NCBI RefSeq assembly: GCF_033807715.1
Contig: NC_084587.1
Span: 10,630,863 to 10,694,862 of the forward strand
Direction of reading: 5' to 3'
Source of the DNA: Cololabis saira
Taxonomy: Eukaryota > Chordata > Actinopteri > Beloniformes > Belonidae
DNA: 64,000 nucleotides
Part shown: in pieces, positions 11,667 through 21,440 of the stretch
Position numbering within the stretch: position 1 is the first letter of the stretch
Layout: each line of letters opens with the position of its first letter
Position numbers and translations under genes: made by a program
Notes under the pieces: generated by a model
Told to the model about the DNA's origin: nothing
What the model saw: the letters and a program-made list of their open reading frames with translations, nothing else
The model's database searches: none

Positions 11667-12803
11667 TTACTGGAAATAACGTTGAATGATAGTTTGTCTG
11701 ACATGCCTGCCCTCTTCTGCTCGCACATCAGGCAGTGGGGCAGGTGGCTCCTCTTCATCAGGGTCAGAGTTGTGCTCATCCTCGCGCTCCACAAAGCGCA
11801 GACCGGCTCTCATGGCTACGTTGTGGAGGATGCAGCACACAACCATGATCTGGCATACCTTGGGGGGACTGTACAGCATAGCCCCACCGCTACGATCCAG
11901 GCATCTGAATCGGCTTTTCAGGATGCCAAAGGTGCGCTCAATCACACAACGTGTCCTGATGTGTGCCTGGTTGTAGGCCGCTTCCCCGTCAGTTGATGGA
12001 CTGCGCACTGGAGTCATTATCCACGGTTGCAGCTGGTAGCCGCTGTCACCTATTATACAGAAGCACATATTTTTCCCACATTTGCAATCAATATTAAAAG
12101 ACAAATGTTTTCTATAAACAAACGTTCTTACCCAGTAACCAGCAGTTGTCATCCATGTTCTGCACCATTCTGTGGACACTGCTGTTTCTAAAGATGTAGC
12201 TGTCATGCACTGACCCAGGGAATTTGGCAACCACATTCGTTATGACGCTATTTGCGTCGCACACTACCTGGACGTTGATAGAATGAGTGTGTTTTCTATT
12301 TCTAAACACATTCTCGTTGTCCCCTGGTGGTACTAGAAGGATGTGCGTACAGTCAATAGCCCCCACAACATTCGGGAAGCCGGCATCATTAAAGAATGTT
12401 TGTTTTGTCTCAGCAATGTCCTGTCGGTTTTGGGGGAATGTAATAAATATGCCCACTCTTCGAATAATAGCTTTACGACATCCCACATGGCCCTGCTGAC
12501 AGATGATTGTGAGAGGCCAGAGACTCCTGCGATGGGTGTCTGGAAGGACCCAGACGCAAGAACCTGAAGTGTGGACACCAGTTTCACAATGCAAGGTACG
12601 GCATGACATCTTTGGGTGGCAGGCTCAATGTCATCCTTGATATCGAGTAGAGCAAGGATTGTATGACTTGGCAACCTGTATCTGCAAATGATGTCGCTCT
12701 CACTTAATGCAAAAAGTGATATTCTCATTCGAAATATCCGCCCTCTAGCACGCCTGGCATGACGATGCCTTCTCCTGGCTACAATCACTGCTGCCATGAT
12801 CAC
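11667..12803 (-). pseudogene. HARBI1-type Harbinger transposase (DDE_Tnp_4), one-base lesion
   Basis: Catalyses cut-and-paste transposition. Translated on the minus strand from 12803 it has a basic N-terminus, a helix-turn-helix-like region (SGLSQSSVSRAMWDVV) and the DDE nuclease. First Asp is in VVGAIDCTHI, second in FPGSVHDSYIFRNS, and Glu in RCVIERTFGILKSRF. An intron at 12131-12050 (donor CTGG|GTAAGA, acceptor TATAATAG) joins NCWLLG to DSGYQLQPW in phase. Exons 12803-12132 and 12049-11667 total 1055 bases, one short of 352 codons. The frame changes at the A-run near 12472-12474, so a single-base deletion (or sequence error) is the only visible defect. The expected product is about 351 residues, close to HARBI1 length. 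Confidence 0.85.
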
Positions 12804-13757
12804 TGGGCAATCCGGGCGTGGCAGCCCTTATATACACGCTTCACTTACCACCAGCCGAGTGCAATTTTCCCTTGTCTGTGAGTGAGCAGAGCTGTTTCCA
12901 GTGTTCTCCATATTTCACCACACAGATTGGTCCATAATGAAAACTCCAGAGAGCACAACAGCCTCAACTTTCATGTATTTGTACTTCTCTAGTATTTCGC
13001 ATGTATGACATAAGCTAATGAAATGTCAAATGTTAAGAGGCTGTGCGCATTTACGCACAAGGCACAGCACCAGTAACTTAATTAACACCGGATCGGGATC
13101 AGATCAGGATCTGACGGTTATTCATGTTCTGTGTTTTGCTACACACACCTACAGGTCAGCTGTTAAACACACACATTCTAGATTTATATGTTTATATGGT
13201 GGAATTGTTTGTAATAAAGCAGCCCCTTACTGTATGGATGAATCCTGAGCTCCGTCCTGTTCTTATTTTTAAATCCGAGATAAGTCCACAACCCCACTTG
13301 ATCTGACTGTCTACAGTCATGTCTGACTGTAGATTTCACCCTTAATATCATTCAGTATCACACAGGCTTGAATGATATTGAAGAGAGAGAGAAACGGAGA
13401 CAGAGGGGGAGTGAGGAGTGAGTTTGCGCGCAGTTAATACACGCTTCGAAAAGACGGTATTTGCTCCACTATTTTTGCGTGTGGCAAATAGCGCTGGCCT
13501 TTGTGAATTAGACGGTTTTTGCAATGGGGCTTATTTCCATAGAAAGGGGGCAATTTTGCGTTGAATGTATGAATATTACCTAATTTACATGCATACAAAT
13601 GGCACAGGCGCACCATCATACTATTTGCTTGGCAGCGCAGTTTGTGGTGCAATTCACCCTTTGCGGGTGCTTTGTGAATTAGACGCTCTCTTTTTGTCTC
13701 ATTTGCACCGGTTTGCGCGGCCGCAAAAGCCGCGCAATCCTTTTGTGGATTTGGCCC

Positions 13758-13915
13758 TATGTCTCTCTGCTGGCCTGGGAACGCCTCGGACTCCCCTCGG
13801 AAGAGCTGGAGGAAGAGTCTAGGGTGAAGGAAGTCTGGGCATCCCTGCTGAGGCTGCTGCCCCCGCGACCCAGGAACGGATAAGCGGCGGACGATGGATG
13901 GATGGATGGATAGTT
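13758..13915 (+). mobile_element. Rex3 LINE, right part with GATG tail
   Basis: Resumes at TATGTCTCTCTGCTGG, continuing the protein block RDYVSRLAWERLG...VWASLLRLLPPR, then GATAAGCGGCGGACGATGG and the GATG repeat. It is contiguous with 9706 once the Harbinger element is removed. Confidence 0.8.
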
Positions 13916-14340
13916 TATTTTAGTTTGAGTTGGAGATTACCAGTAGTCTTGTTTTGTCAGTCGGTTTTAAGTGATAGGTCTACCTGTTTTTTCTTATTTA
14001 GTGGGGAAAGTGCATGGTTCGACGGCCCATCGCGTGGCTGGCCCTGTGCTTACCCCTCTTTTGTTCTTTTTGGCCGGGATCTCCATCTCCTTTTGCTTCA
14101 TTACTTTTGGGTTAACCATGTTCCTTCGCCCTCGTTCCCTCGCCGGCCTGGGATGGGTGGGTCGGGATACCCCGACCCTTGCAGGCGGTGGGTTGCCTCC
14201 CTCCTACTTCTCCCCTCTGTGGGGTTGCTGGTGGCCTGGGTTCCGGGTTCTTCCGTGTCGGCCTCTGGTCTCGCGGGTGGCGGGGTTGCTCGCCCCCCTC
14301 CCCCACTATAGATACACTTCAGGTGGAGCTTTGTTTGGTT

Positions 14341-14419
<79 letters not shown>

Positions 14420-14740
14420 TGATCATATACATACACTGGGTTTGTATGTGTATATTTATGTATGTGTACGCATATGTATGCGTATATATATGTATATATA
14501 TTAAATATAGTAATAATGCACATATATACCCCTTTGGTTTCTACCGTCATGGTATCAATCATTAATATGTGTGCAGACAAGGTAAAAAAAAACAAAAAAA
14601 ACATGTTCCTTGTTTGTTTTCTCCTCAGAAACTTAAAAACAACAAATCAATAAAATTTGTTTTCAACCCTTGACATCTTTGTGTGGCATCCTTAATATGT
14701 TGTGGTCTTATTGAGCCTAATTGTTTTATTGCTTTTATGA
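13916..14740. other. No gene; GC-rich stretch and (CA)n microsatellite
   Basis: 13920-14330 is a GC-rich stretch of unknown origin with long but non-homologous open frames. It is followed by a pure (CA)n array at 14345-14416 and AT-rich sequence. Confidence 0.5.
14345..14416. repeat. (CA)36 microsatellite
   Basis: Seventy-two uninterrupted bases of alternating A and C. Confidence 0.97.
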
Positions 14741-14756
14741 GGCCGTAACACAGCAG

Positions 14757-15165
14757 CCCGAGGATGTATTTGTAGAAGTCCACCTGAACCCAGAACGCTG
14801 GTTTTCACCAGAACTAAGAAAGTGGACCACATCACTCCAGTTCTGAGATCTTTACACTGGATCCCCGTATCTCAGAGAATACACTGTAAAATACTTCTGT
14901 TAGTTTATGAATCACTGAATGGTTCAGGTTTACCCCAACCCAAATACATCAGAGACGTGTCGTTGCCATATCAACCACCCAGAACTCTCTGGTCTCCTGG
15001 TTCAGGTATCCTCTGTGTTCCCAGAATCTGAAACCAAACATGAGGGCGTCAGATTCTACGGCATTCAGCTTCTATGCTACCCAGATCTGGAACAATCTTC
15101 CAGAAACTGCAGGAACACTGAAACCCTCAGTTCCTTTAAATCCAGATTAAAAACTAATTTGTGAC
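14757..15165 (+). mobile_element. L2/CR1-type LINE 3' fragment
   Basis: Plus strand encodes, across frameshifts, the conserved end of fish L2-like ORF2: DHITPVLRSLHWIPVSQRI, ILLLVYESLNG, then after a frame change WNNLPE- and TLSSFKSRLKTNL-like residues. Only the C-terminal part is present. Confidence 0.75.
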
Positions 15166-15204
15166 ATATATAAATCTAAATATTATAAACCTAAATGTGA
15201 CTTC

Positions 15205-16880
15205 TTTTTTGAAATGATCAAAGATAACATGAAAAATGAAATTGAACTAGCGATGAAACAAATGAAAAATGGAAAGTCCCCAGGAATAGACGGACTTACA
15301 TCTGAATTTCAGAAACATTTTTGGGATGATATTAGGGACCTAATACATAAAGCTTTTTTAGATTGTGTTCAAGATGGATATTTATCCCCCACCATGAAAA
15401 CAGGCCTAATAACCTTGCTTCCTAAACCATATAAAGACCTGCTGATGTTGGACAATTGGAGACCAATTGACTATGAATCAGTCATTGAGTCAGATGGTCA
15501 CATTTTGTTTATAGATTCTTTCAAAGCATTTGATACCGTGGAACACGAATTCATGTTTACAACTATGAAAAACATTGGGTTGGGAGACGGGTTTTGCAAT
15601 ATTATTCAAATGTTTTATAATGACATTTATAGCTATATTTCCCTAAATCCAGGAATGACACCAAGGTTAAAAATTCAATGTGGCATAAGACAGGGGTGTC
15701 CGATTTCACCACTATTATTTATTTTATGTACACAAATGTTTGCTCACCTTATTGTAAATCAGCCACACCTCAAAGGAATCAGTATCTTTGGCCATGAATT
15801 CCAAATCAGTCAATTTGCTGATGATACAGTTATTCTATTAAAAGATAAATCCTTTATCAAAAAAGCTCTGGATACAATTTCAATTTTCTCAAAAGCTTCT
15901 CTTAAATTAAATTTTAAAAAATGTGAACCGTTTCCTCTGTATTGAAAGTATCCCTGTAAAGAATTGAATTGAGATTAAAAATCTCTAAATCACTGGCTTA
16001 TAAGAGATCTGTCTATTCTAGGTAGAGTCCTATTGACCAAAGCAGAGGGAATATCCAAATGAGTTTATCCGTGTCAATCTCTGTACGTTTCTCTTCAAAA
16101 TAGCAAAGTCTGTGATCTTTAATTTCATATGGAGAAACAAATCCCACCATCTAAAATGATCCCACCTTATTAAAAACTATGACCTTGGTGGTCTGAAAGC
16201 CATTGAATTTGAATCTATGAATGGAATTTTCAAACTAAATTGGATTAAAAAATATTTGGCAAAGCCTGATTCGTTATGGTTCCACAGACCAAGGAGCCCA
16301 TTCCAGAAAGTTGCAGGGATAGAATTTGTGATGAGTTTTGACTTTGAAATCTATAAATGCCTATCAAATTATCAAACTTCCATAAACAAATTTTGCAGTA
16401 CTGGAAAATTATATTTAGACACAATTTCACACCACATGCCACCATGTGGAATAACAGGGCCATTACAGTCAATAAGAAAACCTTATTTAATCAACAATGG
16501 TATCAGAAAAAGATTTTATTTGTTGTTGATCTAATGGATGAAAATGGCCAATTCCTTCATTTTCATTCATTTATTAAGAAGTATAATATAAATTGCTCGC
16601 CCAGAGAATCCATCTCAAAATACATTCATATACTCAAATGTTTCAGTCAAAATTCCGGAACTAAAACTTGATGAAATACACATAAGTGACCAGAAATGTA
16701 ATAACAAGATTATTGGAAAAGCTCTAAAATGCAAATTATTTTTTTATTTTAACTCACCAGCCAAATTAAAAATTGGAACTGACAAAATAATAACTAATAA
16801 ATTCTGTACATTTATCAAATGGCCAATAGCCCCAAAAATAAAAGAGATGCAATTTAAGATTTTGAACAATGTATACCCAG
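15205..16880 (+). pseudogene. L1-type LINE ORF2 fragment (RT plus C-terminal region)
   Basis: 15214-15945 keeps an open RT frame: MKNGKSPGIDGLTSEFQK, ITLLPKPYKD...NWRPI, then an abrupt jump (internal deletion at about 15470) to LFIDSFKAFDTVEHEF, IRQGCPISPLLF and QFADDTVILL (catalytic box). 16200-16680 holds frameshifted C-terminal pieces (NWIKKYLAKPDSLWFH, TMWNNRAITVNKKTLF). The sequence is cut off at about 16880 by another repeat. The L1 3' ends at 26818 and 34553 may belong to the same family. Confidence 0.75.
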
Positions 16881-17800
16881 CTTTTTTTTTGCTTTTTGGC
16901 ATCTAGCGTTGCCACGGTAACACTTTTTACTGAGAAAAGTAATGCTCAGCGAGGCACGATGGAGACGCATCTAAAGATATATGCTATGCATCAATTCACT
17001 TTCCGGTTCAGCCTACATTAATGGATTAATGGATTAATGTTTTTTTTTTCACCGTGGTAAAAAACCCCATCCGAATGAATGGGGCCATTTGGCATGGATT
17101 TTGACAAAAAATTTCCTTAAATCACAGCTTCATGAAATTTGAGTATGTTGAAGTCCACAGCGTGCCGAGTCGGGGAACATTTGTACGATGTCTCTACGAT
17201 GACCTGTTGCCTAGCAACAAGCATCCAAAGTCAAACAGAAAAAAAAATAGAATTAAAGGTCAATATCGCAAAAACTGTAATAATTGGAATAATGAGGTTG
17301 TACGGTCCATTAGTGCCATTCCGGCCGAGTGTTTGAAAGTTTGAACGATGCCTCTACGATAAAGTTCGGCCGAGCAATAAGCGTCGGAATTTTCGCCTTT
17401 TTTTTGCTTCTTGGCATCTAGCGTTGCCACGGTAACGCCTATTACTGAGAAAAGTAATGCCCATCGAGGCACGATGGAGACGCATCCACGTTTCGGTTCG
17501 GGCCGCATTAACGGACGAAAAAAAGTGCGGAATAAGAATAATAAGAAAAGGGAAACCTTTTTTGTATACCATTATATCGCCTTCATTTTCATGTTTTTCC
17601 TCATTTTTTTGGGCGTGTTTTATTTTTTGGGGATTTTTTTCCCCCACATCAGAGCGGGGTCATGCTGTACACCCGCTGGTGTGATGTGGGACTTTTGCGA
17701 CTTTAGCTTGTTAGCAAAATGCTAGCAACAATTCCCTTTAGGCCATTCTGGACGATTGCAATATGGTCATGCCATTACTTGGCATGACCATAATAATACA
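16880..17800. repeat. Repeat with two direct copies of a ~130-bp block
   Basis: The block GGCATCTAGCGTTGCCACGG..ACTGAGAAAAGTAATGC..CGAGGCACGATGGAGACGCA occurs at about 16890-16985 and again at 17405-17490, about 515 bases apart and same strand. Between and after them are AT-rich filler and a hairpin (TGGTCATGCCA...TGGCATGACCA, about 17764-17793). Probably a non-autonomous element duplicated in tandem; class unknown. Confidence 0.5.
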
Positions 17801-17896
17801 ATACACAATTAACTGATTACATGTGGTCACATGTTTGATTTGTTAATAGCCAGGTCTTGAGTTTTTTTGTAAAGGTGTGGTAGGTGGCACAGTATC

Positions 17897-19125
17897 GTAT
17901 TCATCGATTTCATGTGACGTCACACAGTACTCGCAGCGCCATCTTGAGGACCGACTTTCAGCATGCCGTCTATCTGTTGTGCCGTGGGATGCGACAATAA
18001 TAAGTCTAAAAAACGGGATTGACCTTTTATCAGTGCTTTTAGTGGGCCGTGGGATATTGTGATGTTTAAATGTTCTTTTATTTTCTTCCTTTCACTCGTG
18101 TTGAAAGCCGGTTGAAAGCGCTGTAGGAAACAGTCATGATGAGGAACGGCTGATCCAGTTAGTTGAAATGAGAAGTTATCTATGATTCCTCCTCATTTCA
18201 CCACAAAAACCACAATAAAGTGGCAGAAATAAATAATATCCTATTATTATATAGGTCCTGGAACCTCGGACGGGAGGGAGAGAAAAGGTCCTGTAAGTGG
18301 GGGGGAAAAAAAACAATTAATAACTGCGTGGTGACGCAATCAAACAGCGAACAGCGTGGAATGAGGGGCATGTGGTGTTAAATGCAGCAAACATGTCAGC
18401 ATGATCAATACTGGGATGTGGGGGGAAAGCAGAGGACACGAGAAATGATCCAGGCTGAGTTGGATTTGGGAAACCGCTGGTGATGGAGACGTCACGGGAC
18501 GCACCGCGCAGCAGATCGGGAGCGCAAGATGAACATTTGCATTAATAATATAATAAATCATATTTTATGTTTTAATAAAGTTTTATGGTAACATGATGAT
18601 ATGCTTTTACTTTCTAGAGTAGTAACGTTATTGAAAAAGTGAACTGCCTTCTTACTTTTCATTACATAAACGTATCCTGTGCAGGCAATTCAATGCTCAT
18701 GCTATTCACCAACAGACTGTCACTTACCTTTCCTGTTACCACGAACATTTTTTTGGCCTCCACATGATGAAGTTTGGCATCTTTAACCCATCCTGATGTG
18801 AAGTAGCAGTAAGCTTTGGTACTTTAAAAGCTTTGAGAGCTTCGCCGGTGTATGGAGAAGGATTGTGGACCAGGTAAATATCTATGTCCGCAAACGACAA
18901 ATCTGGCAGGTTTTTGGCAGACTGGAGTGGAGTCAGTAATTGATTAGATATTAGATACGGATCGAAACCTAAAGTGTCAATTTTCTGTAGATACCGTTGC
19001 TGTTCTTCGGGAGTTAAGTGAGTTATTAGGTGAGACGTCATATTGGCTGCGCGACGGAAAGGTCCTCGGTCGGTCCTCAAGATGGCGCTGACAACAAAAA
19101 ATGTCACGTGACTGAAACCCATGAA
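17897..19125. mobile_element. THAP-containing DNA transposon remnant (Kolobok-like)
   Basis: The ends are inverted copies of one another: CAGCGCCATCTTGAGGACCG at the left (plus strand) and the same words on the minus strand at the right (about 19069-19088), each preceded by a TTTCA..CGTCAC/CACGTGAC stretch. Just inside the left end the plus strand encodes MPSICCAVGCDNNKSKK, the start of a THAP zinc finger, soon stopped. The right half encodes an accessory-type frame on the minus strand. Family assignment rests on these two clues only. Confidence 0.6.
18736..19122 (-). pseudogene. Transposon-derived protein fragment (YLVHNPSPYT domain)
   Basis: A 128-residue frame contains MTSHLITHLTPEEQQRYLQK, DPYLISNQLL and DIDIYLVHNPSPYTGEALKAF, the layout of a domain found next to THAP proteins in fish Kolobok/P-like transposons. 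That link is from recall of the motif. The expected continuation (a larger nuclease-associated region) is missing, so I treat it as a remnant. Confidence 0.5.
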
Positions 19126-19139
19126 TATCAGTTGGTATG

Positions 19140-19235
19140 ATGTTCCAAAACTGAGTGGCTCTGACTGAAAAACAGGATTGACTGAAGGAGCTGGACCTAA
19201 ACGGCACAGTACAGTCCCCCCTCTGGGAAGATCTT
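19140..19235 (-). mobile_element. LINE ORF2 C-terminal scrap
   Basis: Minus strand reads PFRSSSFSQSCFSVRATQFW then NIIPTDI, the end typical of L2/Rex1-like ORF2. Very short. Confidence 0.5.
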
Positions 19236-20500
19236 GAATTTAATTAAAAAGCATAGATGAGTTCAAACATTCCCAACCTTAAAGCCTGTTCCGTTCCCTC
19301 TACAATGTCCGTAAGAAATTCCTCTACGTCAGGCACTTGTTGATGAGTTCATCACGGCTCGGAGCCGTCCAATCAGAAACAGCAAGCTGCCTTCTGTCTT
19401 CCCCCTCACTTCCTCTCAGTTAGTTAGTCCAGGCAGCACCTTCGCTTCCCTCTTTAGTCTCCTCTTCAGCCCAGTTTTCTCCCCCCGCCCCCTATGCTCC
19501 AGGTGCTGCAGTACCCCTCGCCGGGTCGTCAGGCGACACCGGCTGCGGCGCCGGATAGTTGGGTTGGTAGTAGCGGTAGGGGTCTTCGTCCTCGGCCTCG
19601 CCGTAGATTTGGAAGACGCTCTGCGGCAGTTGGACTGGAGGGACAGCGCCACCATCAGTGATATCCTCACCCTCTGTGTTGCCAAGCAGCCAGGCAGCGA
19701 GCCCACCGTCACCCAGTCAGACGGACGGACAGGGAAAGCCCAAGACAAAGATGGCCGACGCCCGCCACCACAGGAAACAGTGTTTTGGAGGGATTTGTTG
19801 GGAAGTGATTGGGTTAGCGGGGAGAGCGGGTTGGAAAAGAAGGTAGGAGCAAGAAACATAGACGGACATGAGTTACCAAGGTTACCAAGGATTATGAAGG
19901 TTATTGAGCGACAACCCATATCAGAAATACATATTATCCAGTAAAAATAGCCCCACTGTGGAAAAAAATAGTCCCATCTCTCCAGATGTCAGCTCTGCAT
20001 GTTGTCTTTTGCTCATCTTTTTTTTTCGGAGTCAGCCACTCCTCAATCCATTCATCCATCGTTAGCCCTCCCCAGAGATCAAAGTTTACCGTAAACATGC
20101 CTAATTAATTGTTAATGAAAATAAAAAATAAACTTTAACACCAGTTACTTTTTTGCTACCTGCTGTAACCGTCAAAAAATATGTAACAGTTGGTTGTTGT
20201 CATGGATACATTGTTGCTTCCCTGACGCGGAATGATATGCTGTGATAAGGCTTTAGAATAGAAGCCGTGGTATATGCTCATTATACCACAGTTCACAAAC
20301 AATCACATTGCAGGATTTCACCTTTCTGTTTTATAATGGTATTTTTATGTCTCAGAGAGAGCAGGGAGTGAGGGATGGGGCAGTTGATTGTGTGCATGTG
20401 TACGAAGAGGCTCTTTGCAGTAACACAGTAACCAATTGTGGCTCTTAGCCTCTGACTGGTTGGCCACCCCTGCTTTATACCAACTTACGGCTCATGCAGT
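19236..20500. other. No confirmed gene
   Basis: Holds a GC-rich patch with one coding-like minus-strand frame (19492-19720, listed separately) and otherwise AT-rich sequence without recognised features. Confidence 0.4.
19492..19720 (-). other. Orphan coding-like frame, unknown
   Basis: Minus-strand frame with no start codon, bounded by stops. It contains VQLPQSVFQIYGEAEDEDP followed by a Tyr/Pro-rich YRYYQPNYPAPQP run. Composition is protein-like and unlike the flanking transposons, but I do not recognise the family. It may be an exon, a processed-gene fragment or chance in a GC-rich patch. Confidence 0.25.
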
Positions 20501-20534
20501 TTATATGAGGCCCTGCGACTTACACCCATAGTTA

Positions 20535-20593
20535 GCTGGGATAGGCTCCAGCAGAGCCCCTGAGATGGATGGATGGATGGATGGATGGATGGT
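20535..20593. repeat. LINE-like tail with GGAT repeat
   Basis: GGGATAGGCTCCAGCAGAGC followed by (GGAT)n at about 20570-20593 resembles the 3' tail left by 5'-truncated fish LINEs. Confidence 0.55.
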
Positions 20594-20723
20594 ATCAATC
20601 ATGAAATAGTCAGGTCCTTATTACATCAAGAAATGTAAATAAAGCCGCAAACCATGAGCAATGCTGTCAGCATTTAGCATTCTTAAAGTAGAAGGAATAA
20701 AACAATTGAAAGAATGGTTTAAA

Positions 20724-20892
20724 GCAGCAGAATGTAACTTTTCCACCTTAATATAATATTTCCAGAGTCATTGTGATGGTACATCAATTTACACTACTAC
20801 AATTTTCCACACTACTGGTAAAGCACTACCGCTTTTGTCCAAAGGAGCCGCTAAACTCAACAAAAGCTGAAAGTTACATTGTGCTGCTTTAA
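20724..20892. mobile_element. TTTAA-flanked MITE, short copy
   Basis: Ends TTTAAAGCAGCAGAATGTAA and its inverted match TTACATTGTGCTGCTTTAA. The interior matches the longer copy at 54977-55226 (CCACCTTAATATAATATTTC; CACTACCGCTTTTGTCCAAA) but lacks its central part. TTAA-type target site. Confidence 0.7.
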
Positions 20893-21440
20893 TTTCTTTA
20901 GAAATGTACAAAAACACTGATGGGTGCATCAAATTCCCTGAACACACCCTGTCATTAAAAAAAAGCAGAAAGAAACATGAGATCTGTATTTCACAACTGC
21001 TGGATAAATGTGATCACATGTGGAAAATATGATGTCACATTTTATTCAAAAAAATTGAGCATATGTGTTGCCATCCAGAGCATCAAAAAAACACAACAGC
21101 AAAAGAGAAAGCACAAAAAAAAGAAAAAAAACACGACGGCAAATTAAAAACACTACGGCAAAAGCAAAGTCACAACGGCTTAATGTAATTGTGATTTTTA
21201 ATTTGCCGTTGTGACTTTCAATCTAAGACCACCGACACACCTCATAATTTATAAAACTATATTCTCTGTTTGTTAAAAAGTAACTTATATTGGTGCAATA
21301 AATTTCTGAAAACTTTGTTTTTTTCCTTATCATAATGATTAACTCTGCGCTGGTAAATGTGTGTTTTTGACTCAGTGTCGTCTGACTTTATCTCACTTTC
21401 GCACCATTTGGCGTTTTGTCCTCTTTTGACAAACAGCAAA

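Larger units (their letters stand above)
9707..13757. mobile_element. Harbinger (PIF/Harbinger) DNA transposon, two-gene, near complete
   Basis: Perfect 16-bp terminal inverted repeats GGGCCAAATCCACAAA bound a 4051-bp element. The flanking triplet TAT is duplicated (9704-9706 and 13758-13760), matching the 3-bp target duplication of this superfamily. Rex3 reads continuously across the empty site. Subterminal regions are rich in short GC-rich inverted motifs. Inside are the two expected Harbinger genes, convergent: a Myb/SANT-like protein (+) and a HARBI1-type DDE transposase (-). Confidence 0.9.

Noticed and set aside
11682..11996. Plus-strand frames of about 100 residues opposite the Harbinger transposase
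   Set aside because: Shadow frames of the real minus-strand DDE coding sequence.
13898..14604. Open frames of 128-177 residues around the CA repeat
   Set aside because: They run through the microsatellite and a GC-rich stretch in several frames at once, with no known domain.
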